A stretch of DNA of 64,000 bases from CBDBND01 sp965262665 (GTDB taxonomy: Bacteria > Pseudomonadota > Alphaproteobacteria > Rhodospirillales > Rhodospirillaceae): contig CBDHFR010000004.1 in the NCBI GenBank assembly GCA_965262665.1, forward strand, positions 682,001-746,000, written 5' to 3'. Position 1 is the stretch's first letter, and each line of letters begins with the position of its first letter. Positions 52,410-61,269 of this stretch are shown in pieces. The notes beneath the pieces were generated by a model that saw only the letters and a list, made by a program, of their open reading frames with translations, searched no databases and was not told the DNA's origin. Position numbers and translations under genes: made by a program.

Positions 52410-52985
52410 ATAAACACAAAATTCCTGACAGGTTCGTGAATAGCTCCCATCCTTAAACGCTCAATGATCTCGTCCACCTTTTCTTTTCGGTCCTGTTTGG
52501 TCACATCCGCGCGCCAGACGTCACCCAGATAGAGACCCGGTAGCATCACGTCGAACTCAAGCGCCGCAATGACATGCAGACTTTGTATCATGGTGTCTGA
52601 GTCTTGCGGTTCGATGAACACCTTCCAGTCACCCTGATCGAAATAGATGGTGTCGCCAGTAAACAAGTAGCGAGCGTCTGGTCCGCGCCAGAGATAACAG
52701 GTGCTGCCCGGGCAATGGCCCGGTGTCGGAATGGCGATCAGGTCTTCAGCGATCTCTGTCGCGCCTAAAAAGGTTTCATGGACAGTGCATTTTTTGGCAA
52801 TGGCGTCTTGTTCGGCCTTATGACAAACGAGGTGCGATCCGAATGTTTCGCTCACCCAGTCGCAATGGGCTGCGGCTTCGTCGCGGTGATTGAGGTATTG
52901 GCAGGTGATGCCGCCGAGATCTCTCAGGTCCGCTTCGTCCTGTTCGAGCTGGCCCGAGCTGTATATGAGGACGTTGCACGAGCAG
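52410..52985 (-). pseudogene. Metallo-beta-lactamase-fold hydrolase, both ends lost
   Basis: The minus strand reads NVLIYSSGQLEQDEADLRDL, HRDEAAAHCDWVSETFGSHL, then IPTPGHCPGSTCYLWRG and YLFTGDTIYFDQGDWKVFIE. These are the later metal-binding parts of the fold (His in PGHCPG, Asp in TGDT). The first strands are cut at about 52985 by a plus-strand fragment, and the last residues at about 52410 by IS256. It looks like the host gene into which the IS jumped, itself already cut. Confidence 0.75.
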
Positions 52986-53114
52986 GCCTACATGCTCTAT
53001 CTGTTCGAACGGGTGGATTCCTTCGGTGTCCGGGCCGGCCTGGAGGGCTTCGAGGGGGAAGGCTTGTTCATCCGCTACGACTCAATTCGCGAAGCCGAAA
53101 AAGGACTCAATTAG
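52978..53114 (+). pseudogene. Unknown protein, C-terminal fragment
   Basis: The plus-strand frame ends LHEQAYMLYLFERVDSFGVR, then EGFEGEGLFIRYDSIREAEK and a stop at 53114. It looks like true protein sequence but has no start of its own, since it abuts the metallo-beta-lactamase fragment. I do not recognise it. The stretch after it (53115-53281) has three TTAGAGT units and no gene. Confidence 0.4.
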
Positions 53115-53281
53115 AGTCACTTAGAGTCCGTGACTCACATTTAGAGTGAACAGTTTTTAAAAGATCTTTGCTGGAAACCGGTCTCCAGGGTGCCAAGATG
53201 CTGCTGTCCGTCAGCTCGCTGCTTGACCGATCCTCAAAAAATGCTGTCGGCCAATCCAGCCCCTATAGATAGCAAGAAATA

Positions 53282-54286
53282 TTAATTTGCATCTCTCTGC
53301 CGCGCGTAGGCGGCCCTTCCTTCGAGCAACAGTTGATACATCCGCGCCCCTTCGGCTCCGGTGTCGTCGAGGATGCGCTGCAGGCTGCTGCTTGAGGCCT
53401 GTTTCCAGCGTTGCCGTTGCTCTGGGGTGAGATCGAGGTATCGGTGGCCTTTGGTCCGTCCTTCGGCGATTACGTCTTCCACATAGGCCCGGACATTGCG
53501 GCGCATGGTGAACAGTTCCGTATAGGCGTTCCTGAGATCTTCCTCCTGTTGTGGCGTGGCGCCGGACAGCCAGCGGGTGTTGGCCAAGTTGACCCCGATC
53601 TCGCGCATGCCTTTGAGCCGTGTGACGCAGCACACTTGGCCTTCCAAGGCGTTGTGGACGAAGACCACATTGGTTAGCCCACCGTTGACCAGACCCATCT
53701 GCAATCCGGGAATGAGCTCACCCAATTCGATCACGGCGTAATCGGCGCCGAGGGACTCAACGAAAGACTGGAGAATAATGGTCGGTGAGATGCGAATGGT
53801 GAGTCCTTTGAGGTCCGCTGGTTCCAGCACGGGTTTGTCCACCGTATACAGGACCATCCAGCCCACTTCGGTGAACTGAATGACCTCCAAACCAAGGTTG
53901 CGGAACATGGCGCTGATGGGCTCGGCCAGGTAATTGTCGAGGACGAAATCTGTCTCTTCCGGCGTATCGAACATATTGGGTGCCAGCATCACGCCCATTT
54001 CCGGCACCAGGGACGTCATTCCCTGGGACGAAATGCTGACGATCTGAATGCGGTTGCGCCGGGCGCCAGTGATTAATTGCTGTTCGGACCCCAGTTCGCC
54101 CAAGAGGTACCACTCAAAGTCAAAGTCTTCGGGCTGAGCGAAAATATTGGACTGAAATTCCATCCATTGATCCCACCACACACTGTCAGGAAAGGAATAA
54201 ACGCCGACTTTGCCTTGAAGCGGTGCGCTAATCGCGGTCAGTGGAGCCCACAGGGCGAAGACTAAAAATAAAAGTACGGTTCGCAT
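53282..54286 (-). CDS. TRAP transporter solute-binding protein (DctP type)
   Basis: The start at 54286 gives 334 residues with a signal peptide (MRTVLLFLVFALWAPLTAIS). The DctP fold shows QQLITGARRNRIQIVSISSQ, VPEMGVMLAPNMFDTPEETD, YTVDKPVLEPADLKGLTIRI (about 165) and ALEGQVCCVTRL. The conserved Arg in the LTIRISPT strand usually pairs with a carboxylate ligand, so an organic acid is a fair guess. No DctQ/DctM membrane genes are adjacent. It is divergent from the M24 peptidase gene. Confidence 0.85.
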   Translation of the reverse strand: MRTVLLFLVFALWAPLTAISAPLQGKVGVYSFPDSVWWDQWMEFQSNIFAQPEDFDFEWYLLGELGSEQQLITGARRNRIQIVSISSQGMTSLVPEMGVMLAPNMFDTPEETDFVLDNYLAEPISAMFRNLGLEVIQFTEVGWMVLYTVDKPVLEPADLKGLTIRISPTIILQSFVESLGADYAVIELGELIPGLQMGLVNGGLTNVVFVHNALEGQVCCVTRLKGMREIGVNLANTRWLSGATPQQEEDLRNAYTELFTMRRNVRAYVEDVIAEGRTKGHRYLDLTPEQRQRWKQASSSSLQRILDDTGAEGARMYQLLLEGRAAYARQRDAN

Positions 54287-54400
54287 GGAGAGGACACTAG
54301 GGGTCCCACGCTTGATAGGCAACTCAGCAGGATTTTTGGTACGGGGCAGTCCAACGCCTGAGCTATGGTAGGCAGGTTCATGAAAAGGTAGGGCGCGGCC

Positions 54401-55789
54401 ATGGTTGAACGACGGGACATATTGGCAGGCCTGGCTGTGGGAGCGGCGATGACGGGTTTAGGACCAGGAGGTGGCCGCGATGCCTGGGCAAATTGGGGGT
54501 CCATTGCGCCCGGCTACTCACCGGGGTCCGACTTTGACGGCCAGTTACTAGTCAACAAGCCCCGCGCCTATGAAGTGATGGAGCAGGCGGGTCTGGATGG
54601 GCTGATCGCGCTCAATCCCGTCAACGTGTTCTATCTGGCCAATTATCTCGGCTACAAAGTGGCCCAAATGTATTCGTTTCCTGCGTTTGCGGTGTTTCCC
54701 CGTGATCCCGACGAGCCGTCATTTCTGATTACCTCTCACGTCGACATCTGGAACATCGCCAACAGCGAACGCGAATACCCCGAGATCATGCCCTACAGTT
54801 TTGCCACCAACTGGCAGGACTATCTCGATACCGGCAATTGGAAAGAGGCACCGTCAGCCGGTCCGGCGACGCCCTGGCCCGTCGACGAGAACGGTCTGGT
54901 GCCTCGTGAAGCAGACTGGCAGGCTCTGCAGGCGCGCTTTAACGGCATCATGTCGGCATCATCGGAATATGCTTTGGCCAAGGCGCTCAAGGAGTGCGGC
55001 CTGGAAAAAGGCACAGTCGCCGTGGATGACTGGCGCATTGCCGCTGTGCTCGACAAAGTCGGCATGGACGGTGTCACCTGCGTTGAGGGAGACAACGTCT
55101 TCCGGCGCATTCGCCTGATCAAATCCGATGTGGAACTGGCTCACATGCGAACCGTCACCCGGGCCAATCAAGAGGCAACGGAGGCCATGTTCGCGCAATT
55201 GGACAAAGGGGCCACACAAGCCGACATCGACCGGCTGTTTATGGTGGAAGCGGCGAAGCGCGGCGCCAAGGCGACCTGGATCGCTGCCGGCGGTGTCGGC
55301 GGATTGCCTGACGGTGAGGTGATCGAAGGCCGGCCTTTGCTGATGGATGCTGTCAGCCAGATCAATCTTTATCACGGCGATTTCGGACGCACGTTTGTTC
55401 TTGGTGAGCCCACCAAGAAACTGGAACAGCGGGCCAAGCTCATGCGCGTGGCCTGGGATGAAGCTTTCGCTGCCCTGAAACCGGGCCGGAAATACTCGGA
55501 CATCCGCGCCGTCGCAAAAGACGCCATGGAAAAAACCGGGTTGCCGCAGTTCGGCGTTGGCGCCAGCCCTCATTCAGTCGGGTTGCAACACACCGACGAG
55601 CCGTTCACGGAAGGCCTGCCGTTCCAGAAACGCGATGACCTAACTTTGCAGGAAGGCATGACGCTGACCGTGGACTTTCCGTACATGGAACCGGGCTGGG
55701 GTGCCTGCCATCTGGAAGATCTGGTGGTTATAACCAAGGACGGTGCGGAAGCGCTGGGGCGCATGGATGGGCCACTCTACGTCGGTTAA
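54401..55789 (+). CDS. M24-family metallopeptidase (Xaa-Pro type), Tat-like leader
   Basis: 462 residues. The leader ERRDILAGLAVGAAMTG suggests export. The creatinase-like N-domain runs to about residue 230 (GLDGLIALNPVNVFYLANYL), and the pita-bread domain follows: RRIRLIKSDVELAHMRTVTR, LLMDAVSQINLYHGDFGRTF (two metal Asp residues), then ASPHSVGLQHTDEPF (His), GMTLTVDFPYMEPGWG and HLEDLVVITKDG (Glu). Such enzymes cleave N-terminal Xaa-Pro bonds or related substrates. The SDR gene follows by 10 bases, so they are probably in one operon. Confidence 0.87.
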   Translation: MVERRDILAGLAVGAAMTGLGPGGGRDAWANWGSIAPGYSPGSDFDGQLLVNKPRAYEVMEQAGLDGLIALNPVNVFYLANYLGYKVAQMYSFPAFAVFPRDPDEPSFLITSHVDIWNIANSEREYPEIMPYSFATNWQDYLDTGNWKEAPSAGPATPWPVDENGLVPREADWQALQARFNGIMSASSEYALAKALKECGLEKGTVAVDDWRIAAVLDKVGMDGVTCVEGDNVFRRIRLIKSDVELAHMRTVTRANQEATEAMFAQLDKGATQADIDRLFMVEAAKRGAKATWIAAGGVGGLPDGEVIEGRPLLMDAVSQINLYHGDFGRTFVLGEPTKKLEQRAKLMRVAWDEAFAALKPGRKYSDIRAVAKDAMEKTGLPQFGVGASPHSVGLQHTDEPFTEGLPFQKRDDLTLQEGMTLTVDFPYMEPGWGACHLEDLVVITKDGAEALGRMDGPLYVG

Positions 55790-55799
55790 GGAGTAAAGT

Positions 55800-56519
55800 A
55801 TGTCTACTGTTTTGATCACCGGTGCCAACCGCGGCATCGGCTTGGAATTTGTCCGCCAATACGCGGATGATGACTGGACCGTTATCGCCTGTTGTCGCGA
55901 TCCTGACGGGGAGGGGGCTGAAGATTTAAGAGCTATTGCGTCTTCGGCCGATGGTCGCGTTTCTATGGAGACCATGGATATGCTTGATCATGGATCCATC
56001 GATACCGTCGCCAAAAAATATGCCGGCACACCCATCGATGTTCTCATCAACAACGCCGGTATCATCGGTCCTGTCCCTATCCAGGATCATCTGGATGCGC
56101 AACATTTCGGTACGATTGACTACGAGGCGTGGGATCAGGTCGTCCGTACCAACACCTTTGCGCCGATCAAAATGGGTGAAGCTTTTCTCGACAACGTGCT
56201 GGCCGGTGAAGAAAAGAAGATCATCACCCTGTCGAGCACGGTGGGGTCCTTACAGGAAGATAAAACACCGGCGTTTTGCTACTGCACGTCAAAGACGGCG
56301 GTGACCAAGGCCGTGCAATTGATGGCGGAAGTGCTGAGGGAAAAGGGCGTCATCGCCATGGCTTTTTGTCCCGGGCATGTGAAGACCAGGATGGGTGTAG
56401 GCGGCGCGACAGTCGAAATCCCAGACAGCGTGACCGGCATGCGCGGGATGATTGCCAGTTTCACTATGGACGATACGGGTACGTTCAGGCGTTTCAATGG
56501 CGATACGGTTGCCTGGTAA
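55800..56519 (+). CDS. Short-chain dehydrogenase (C-factor-like), copy 1
   Basis: 239 residues, classical SDR: VLITGANRGIGLEFVRQYAD (cofactor Gly motif), IDVLINNAGIIGP (NNAG), IITLSSTVGSLQ (catalytic Ser) and FCYCTSKTAVTKA (Tyr and Lys of YxxxK). The Asp/Arg after the second strand (CCRDPDG) suggests NADP preference. GGAG lies before the ATG. It follows the M24 gene by 10 bases. Its relative at 56894 shares most motifs and the same end (NGDTVAW, GDTVAW). Confidence 0.9.
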   Translation: MSTVLITGANRGIGLEFVRQYADDDWTVIACCRDPDGEGAEDLRAIASSADGRVSMETMDMLDHGSIDTVAKKYAGTPIDVLINNAGIIGPVPIQDHLDAQHFGTIDYEAWDQVVRTNTFAPIKMGEAFLDNVLAGEEKKIITLSSTVGSLQEDKTPAFCYCTSKTAVTKAVQLMAEVLREKGVIAMAFCPGHVKTRMGVGGATVEIPDSVTGMRGMIASFTMDDTGTFRRFNGDTVAW

Positions 56520-56528
56520 CGCACGATA

Positions 56529-56885
56529 ATGTCATCGCTGTTTGATCCCGACCGCGAAGTTCCAGCCGAACTTAAGACCGGCCCCTTTCTAAGTGTATTT
56601 GTGGTCCACGGCATTGCCGATCAGGACGCCTATGACCGGTATTAATCCCTGAGCGACGGGCAGAGCTTGAAACCCAAACATTTCGGCGGGACCGTCCTTG
56701 GCTTCAGCAAACCAGTGTTCAAATTTCTTGGGCCTGAGGACGCCCACGCAGTGGCGGTCATTCGCTGGCCCGATTTTGACGCTTTCAAAGCCTGGCGCAC
56801 CCAGGACGTCTATAGCGGTACCGAAGTTGCTCAGCTCCATGCTCAGGCGGAGCGGGAGAGTATTTTTTCCTGTCCAGTATGGAGG
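56529..56885 (+). pseudogene. DUF1330-type protein, interrupted by a stop codon
   Basis: The reading MSSLFDPDREVPAELKTGPF, then VFVVHGIADQDAYDRY, hits TAA at 56643-56645. The same frame continues SLSDGQSLKPKHFGGTVLGF and VAVIRWPDFDAFKAWRTQDV. The whole matches the DUF1330/dabb-like ferredoxin-fold pattern, where a Tyr-Tyr or similar pair sits at the stop. One base change (TAC to TAA, or like) explains it. It lies between the two SDR paralogues and was part of that operon. Confidence 0.72.
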
Positions 56886-56893
56886 ACTAGTTC

Positions 56894-57610
56894 ATGCCCA
56901 CTGTTTTAATTACTGGTGCTAACCGCGGAATTGGTTTGGGCTTTGTCCGTCATTATGCAGAGGATAGTTGGACCGTCATTGCGTGTTGCCGTAATCCTCA
57001 TGGTGCAGACGATCTAAACGAAATTGCGAAACAAAGCAGCGGCCGTGTGCAAGTTGAACAAATGGATGTTGCTAATCATTCTAGCGTCAACGCCTTAGCA
57101 ATAAAATACACTGGAAAGCCAATCGATGTTCTTATCAACAATGCCGGCGTGTCAGGTCCGCGCGGAGACAATAGAGAACTCATGTATAAACAGATGTTCG
57201 GCACAATTGACTATTCAGCCTGGGACGATGTTTTTCGTGTCAACACCATGGGATCGCTGAAGGTCTCTGAAGCCTTTATCGATAACGTGGCAGCAAGTGC
57301 AGATAAAATCATTGTCACGCTTTCCAGCACCATGGGATCCGTCCAAGAAGGCACGATGCCGGTCTTTCTTTATGGATCAAGTAAGGCAGCCAGCAACTGG
57401 GTCGTCTCAATGATGGCCAACGAGCTCAAAGAACGCGGCATTATTGCGGTTACTTTTTGTCCCGGACATGTGAAGACCGCGATGGGTGGGCCCGAAGCAC
57501 CGGTTGAGGTGGACGATAGCGTCGCCGGTATGAGGAAGATGATTGCCGGTCTGACCCTGGACGACACGGGCAGCTTCAAACGTTATACCGGGGATACTGT
57601 CGCGTGGTAG
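56894..57610 (+). CDS. Short-chain dehydrogenase (C-factor-like), copy 2
   Basis: 238 residues with all SDR motifs: VLITGANRGIGLGFVRHYAE, IDVLINNAGVSGP, VTLSSTMGSVQ, FLYGSSKAASNWV (YxxxK) and the shared tail RYTGDTVAW. It is a paralogue of the gene at 55800-56519. Codon use in the first 300 bases is clearly more AT-rich than in copy 1, so the pair is not a recent exact duplication. The GGAGGACTAG before the ATG can act as a ribosome site. Confidence 0.9.
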   Translation: MPTVLITGANRGIGLGFVRHYAEDSWTVIACCRNPHGADDLNEIAKQSSGRVQVEQMDVANHSSVNALAIKYTGKPIDVLINNAGVSGPRGDNRELMYKQMFGTIDYSAWDDVFRVNTMGSLKVSEAFIDNVAASADKIIVTLSSTMGSVQEGTMPVFLYGSSKAASNWVVSMMANELKERGIIAVTFCPGHVKTAMGGPEAPVEVDDSVAGMRKMIAGLTLDDTGSFKRYTGDTVAW

Positions 57611-58286
57611 CCAAGACGGGCTCTTGAAAAGTTTGTTTAAATTACCATCTTGGCGATCGGGTCCAGCCGTGGTTTGCTAGGACCGTGCAAAAAAAGAGGG
57701 CGGGACAAAAAGCCCCGCCCCAAGTTTCAGGGACGCACCTCTGATCAGGGCGTAGACGTTAAGCGGGCCTCTTCACAGCCCCACCGAACCAATCCGGTTC
57801 GGTCGCCTGCCCCTGGAAACGGCTTCAGTTGAACCTTTTGCAAACCATAATCGACTGACGGACGACGTTCGGGGCACGGTTATTCTGCCAGCCGCTATGT
57901 GCCAATTTAGGTAAGCACCTGAATAGACCGAGTTTTTCGGTGACATGATGATGTGGCTCCCCAGGCCCAGCGCTAATCTGGCTATAGTGTCCCAAACATA
58001 CGTCAATTTGTCACTATTTTTTGGGGGTCAGAACCCCCACACCTACTATATGTAGTATATTCCTGGGAGCCAGAATCGGCCAATTCCCGGGCTAATTTCC
58101 GCATTTGGGCCTGAGAAATGGGTATCTGGCGGAAACCGCAGCAATGACGATTTTGTGACCGGATTTGTCCCTTTTATTACGAATCGTCCGCCTTGCGTCA
58201 CGCCCGGCTGAGAGTACAATGCAGAACAGTTCTGAACGACCTCAAGCCGTCTTATCCCGGCCTAAAAAACCACTAAGGAGATGCCC
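57611..58286. other. Intergenic region before the molybdenum-hydroxylase cluster
   Basis: About 670 bases with no gene. It contains a minus-strand terminator (57689-57720) and a GGGGG/CCCCC hairpin at 58023-58038 next to TACTATATGTAGTA. The second could be a regulatory site of the downstream operon; nothing more definite is seen. Confidence 0.4.
57689..57720 (-). terminator. Rho-independent-like terminator, minus orientation
   Basis: GGGCGGG (57698-57704) pairs with CCCGCCC (57714-57720). On the minus strand the stem is followed by a T7 tract (A7 at 57689-57695). It points against the SDR genes, so it may stop antisense or readthrough transcription from the right. Confidence 0.65.
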
Positions 58287-58739
58287 ATGGCCATAAATAT
58301 GCGCATCAATGGCCAAGATCACACCGTGGATGTGGACCCAGAAACCCCGCTTTTGTGGGTATTACGGGATAATGTGGGCCTGACCGGCACCAAATACGGG
58401 TGCGGTATTGCGGCCTGTGGTGCCTGCACGGTCCATATCAACGGCGTGGCGGAGCGATCCTGCTCTGTGCCCGTCGAATTCGCTGACGGCTCTGAAATCA
58501 CCACCATTGAAGGCTTATCTGAAGATCGCAGCCATCCTGTTCAGCAGGCGTGGATTGCCGAGGATGTACCCCAATGCGGCTACTGCCAATCAGGCATGAT
58601 TATGTCTGTCGCTTCGATGCTAAAAGAAATTCCGAATCCGACAGATGATGATATTAATGATTACATCACCAATATTTGCCGGTGCGGCACCTATACGCGC
58701 ATCCGCAAAGCCATCAAGAGAGCAGCAGCTCTCCAATAA
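58287..58739 (+). CDS. [2Fe-2S] small subunit of a molybdenum hydroxylase (IorA/CoxS type)
   Basis: The start at 58287 is 6 bases after AAGGAG; the ATG at 58281 touches the Shine-Dalgarno. 150 residues. The N-terminal plant-type cluster motif is YGCGIAACGACTVHINGVAE with the fourth Cys in RSCSVP, and the C-terminal cluster has QCGYCQSGMIMSVAS and NICRCGTYTRIRKA. It passes electrons from the Mo site. The catalytic large subunit is not in the window, so this subunit must pair with one encoded elsewhere. A terminator follows. Confidence 0.93.
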   Translation: MAINMRINGQDHTVDVDPETPLLWVLRDNVGLTGTKYGCGIAACGACTVHINGVAERSCSVPVEFADGSEITTIEGLSEDRSHPVQQAWIAEDVPQCGYCQSGMIMSVASMLKEIPNPTDDDINDYITNICRCGTYTRIRKAIKRAAALQ

Positions 58740-58769
58740 TAAAACAACAGAGACGCCGAAAAGAATTTG

Positions 58770-58802
58770 CGGGCGCGGGTCATACCGCGCCCGTCTTGTT
58801 TC
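58770..58802 (+). terminator. Terminator after the [2Fe-2S] subunit gene
   Basis: CGGGCGCGG (58770-58778) pairs with CCGCGCCCG (58785-58793), followed by TCTTGTTT. It separates the small-subunit gene from the maturation genes, at least in part. Confidence 0.75.
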
Positions 58803-58808
58803 TCAAGT

Positions 58809-59732
58809 GTGAGACCAAACGCCGTGCCTGACCTATTGCCCACCTCCATTGAAGCGATTGAAACACTGCTGCGCGACGGGCACTATGTGTCCGATCGTTC
58901 GTTGAGCACGTCCTTGTTTCTCTGCCTTGAATTGCAACGCCCGCTGTTTGTCGAAGGAGAGGCGGGTGTCGGCAAAACTGAAATTGCCAAGGTACTGGCC
59001 GCAACATTGGGCCGTTCTTTAATTCGTTTGCAATGCTACGAAGGCCTGGATGTCGCATCGGCTGTTTATGAGTGGAACTATCCGCGCCAGATGATGGCCA
59101 TCCGATTGGCTGAATCTGTCGGCAAAAATGCAGATGCTGATCTGGCCAGCGACATTTACAGTTCCGATTATCTGATCGAACGTCCGCTGCTTAAAGCCAT
59201 CCGGCCGGATGACGCCGGCCCCCCGGTTCTTTTGATCGATGAGCTTGATCGCACCGACGAACCCTTTGAGGCCCACCTTCTGGAAGTGCTGTCGGATTTT
59301 CAGATTTCTATTCCCGAGTTGGGGCAGGTTACGGCGGACAGTCCGCCCATCGTGATTATAACGTCTAACCGTACACGCGAGATTCACGATGCCCTCAAGC
59401 GGCGGTGCCTTTATCACTGGGTAGATTATCCGACCGCCGACCGTGAGCTCGAAATTCTTAAACTTAAAGTGCCTGAAGCGGCAGATCTTTTGAGCAAGCA
59501 GATCGTTGCCGCCGTCCAACACTTGCGCGGTGAGGACTTGTTCAAGCCACCGGGCATTGCGGAAACCATCGACTGGACCAGAGCGCTGATCGCCCTCAAC
59601 CGCACGGAACTCGACAAGAACGGGTTTGAAGAAACGCTGGGTGTGGTCTTGAAATATCAGGATGACATCGTGCGCGTTCGCGACACCGGGGAGACAGGCG
59701 CATTGAATGCGGCGCAATCGGCAGCGTCGTAA
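58809..59732 (+). CDS. MoxR-type AAA+ ATPase (CoxD-like)
   Basis: GTG 58809 or GTG 58824 is the likely start; earlier codons fall in the terminator. About 307 residues. Walker A is FVEGEAGVGKTEIAKVLA, Walker B VLLIDELDRTDEPFEAHLLE, sensor VIITSNRTREIHDALKRRC, and the C-terminal lid follows. CoxD acts with CoxE in activating the Mo-[CuSMoO2] or related centre of CO dehydrogenase-like enzymes. The next gene starts on the last base of its stop (TAATG), a tight coupling seen for CoxD-CoxE pairs. Confidence 0.9.
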   Translation: MRPNAVPDLLPTSIEAIETLLRDGHYVSDRSLSTSLFLCLELQRPLFVEGEAGVGKTEIAKVLAATLGRSLIRLQCYEGLDVASAVYEWNYPRQMMAIRLAESVGKNADADLASDIYSSDYLIERPLLKAIRPDDAGPPVLLIDELDRTDEPFEAHLLEVLSDFQISIPELGQVTADSPPIVIITSNRTREIHDALKRRCLYHWVDYPTADRELEILKLKVPEAADLLSKQIVAAVQHLRGEDLFKPPGIAETIDWTRALIALNRTELDKNGFEETLGVVLKYQDDIVRVRDTGETGALNAAQSAAS

Positions 59733-60931
59733 TGAATACGCCGGACAACCAAAATTTCGCCGTCAACGTCATGCATTTCTTGCGTGTTCTGCGACGGGCA
59801 GGCTTGCCAATAGGAACTGGTAAAGTCTTGCTGGCCATCGACGCGCTGGCGGCTATCGATCTGAAAATACGGGATGATGTTTTTTGGGCTCTTCACGCCA
59901 TTTGTGTCGAGCGGCAAAGCCAATCGGAGTTGTATCGTGTAGCTTTTGACCGGTTTTGGACGGTCCATGCCTCCCGTGACCCCTTTCTTGATAGCTTGGA
60001 AGACATAATCGATCCCGTAGAGCAGAACGATCAGACTGCTTTGCCGCGCCGGGTGGCAGAGGCACTCGCCAAATCCGGATTGGGTGTCATGCGAAACAGC
60101 AGGGAAACGGAACTTGAAATTGATTCCCGTGAAACCTGGTCGGCAGCTGAGCAACTCCGATCCAAAGATTTCGAGACCATGTCCTCGGAAGAACTGGCAA
60201 TCGTTAAACAGGCCATGACCGGTTTTCGCCTGCCCATTCCAGACGTCCCGCATCGCCGATTTCGACCTCACGCCACCGGCCGGCGCATAGACATGCGGGC
60301 AACGCTGCGCAGCACGGTTCGCTCGGGTGGCCTCATCGACTTGAAGAAAAAGCGCCGCATCAGGCGCCACCCACCTCTGGCCGTACTCTGCGATATTTCG
60401 GGATCGATGGAATCCTACGCGCGCATGTTGCTTCATTTCCTCCATGCGGTAACCAATGACCGGGATCGGGTGCATACGTTTCTGTTCGGAACGCGATTGA
60501 CCAATGTGAGCCGCCATCTGGCCCATAAGGATCCTGACGAGGCTTTGGCCAGAGTATCCACCACTGTGTCCGACTGGTCGGGGGGTACCCGCATCGGTGC
60601 GACCCTGAGCCACTTCAATCGTCACTGGTCGAGGCGTGTCCTAGGGCAGGGGGCTGTGGTTTTGATGATCACCGACGGCCTTGACCGGGAAGGCGGGTCG
60701 GGTCTGGCTCATGAAATGGCGCGGTTACAGAAATCGTGCCGCAGGCTCATTTGGCTGAATCCCTTATTGCGTTTTGATGCCTTTGAACCCAAGTCTGCCG
60801 GCGTGAAAGCGATGCTCCCCTATGTCGATGATTTCAGGCCGGTTCATAATCTGGACAGTCTTTCCACACTTGCGGAGACGTTGACCGACATGGATACGTC
60901 CTCGCGTTGGCTTACGGCGGCACGCGCATAA
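59732..60931 (+). CDS. VWA-domain protein (CoxE-like)
   Basis: 399 residues. The N-terminal helical part (FAVNVMHFLRVLRRAGLPIG) is typical of CoxE. The metal-ion-dependent adhesion motif is LAVLCDISGSMESYARMLLH (DxSxS, near 222-230), followed by WSGGTRIGATLSHF (Thr) and MITDGLDREGG (Asp). It works with the MoxR ATPase as a metal-centre chaperone. The stop overlaps the start region of the XdhC gene. Confidence 0.9.
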   Translation: MNTPDNQNFAVNVMHFLRVLRRAGLPIGTGKVLLAIDALAAIDLKIRDDVFWALHAICVERQSQSELYRVAFDRFWTVHASRDPFLDSLEDIIDPVEQNDQTALPRRVAEALAKSGLGVMRNSRETELEIDSRETWSAAEQLRSKDFETMSSEELAIVKQAMTGFRLPIPDVPHRRFRPHATGRRIDMRATLRSTVRSGGLIDLKKKRRIRRHPPLAVLCDISGSMESYARMLLHFLHAVTNDRDRVHTFLFGTRLTNVSRHLAHKDPDEALARVSTTVSDWSGGTRIGATLSHFNRHWSRRVLGQGAVVLMITDGLDREGGSGLAHEMARLQKSCRRLIWLNPLLRFDAFEPKSAGVKAMLPYVDDFRPVHNLDSLSTLAETLTDMDTSSRWLTAARA

Positions 60932-60945
60932 CGGAACCCAAAGGG

Positions 60946-61269
60946 ATGCCCAACCTCGATCTCGATCCTATTTATCGCCTGTCCGAATGGCGCGCCGGTG
61001 GTAAAGCTGTGGCGTTGGCGACGGTCACGCGCACCTGGGGGTCTTCACCACGTCCAGTAGGCAGTCATCTTGCCATCAACGAGGACGGGGACTTTGCCGG
61101 CTCGGTTTCCGGCGGCTGTATTGAGGGTGCTGTTGTGGAGGCAGCCTTAGGTGTCATTCAATCGGGACAACCGCAGACATTGGAGTACGGAGTGACCAAC
61201 GACATGGCGTGGGAAGTCGGACTCGCCTGCGGCGGTAAGGTTCATGTTTTTGTGGAGAAGGTTGAGTGA
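60946..61269 (+). CDS. XdhC/CoxI-family N-terminal domain protein
   Basis: The start at 60946 (MPNLDLDPIYRLSEWRAGGK) gives 107 residues. Family marks are AVALATVTRTWGSSPRPVGS and AGSVSGGCIEGAVVEAALGV, and a final Cys-Gly-Gly (LACGGKVHVFVE). XdhC proteins bind and insert molybdenum cofactor into xanthine-dehydrogenase-type enzymes. In many bacteria this domain and the next gene's Rossmann domain form one protein; here they are two genes joined by GTGA overlap. Confidence 0.88.
   Translation: MPNLDLDPIYRLSEWRAGGKAVALATVTRTWGSSPRPVGSHLAINEDGDFAGSVSGGCIEGAVVEAALGVIQSGQPQTLEYGVTNDMAWEVGLACGGKVHVFVEKVE

Noticed and set aside
53130..53160. TTAGAGT triple repeat as a regulatory array
   Set aside because: Spacing is irregular and the units are short and imperfect; not enough to call a site.
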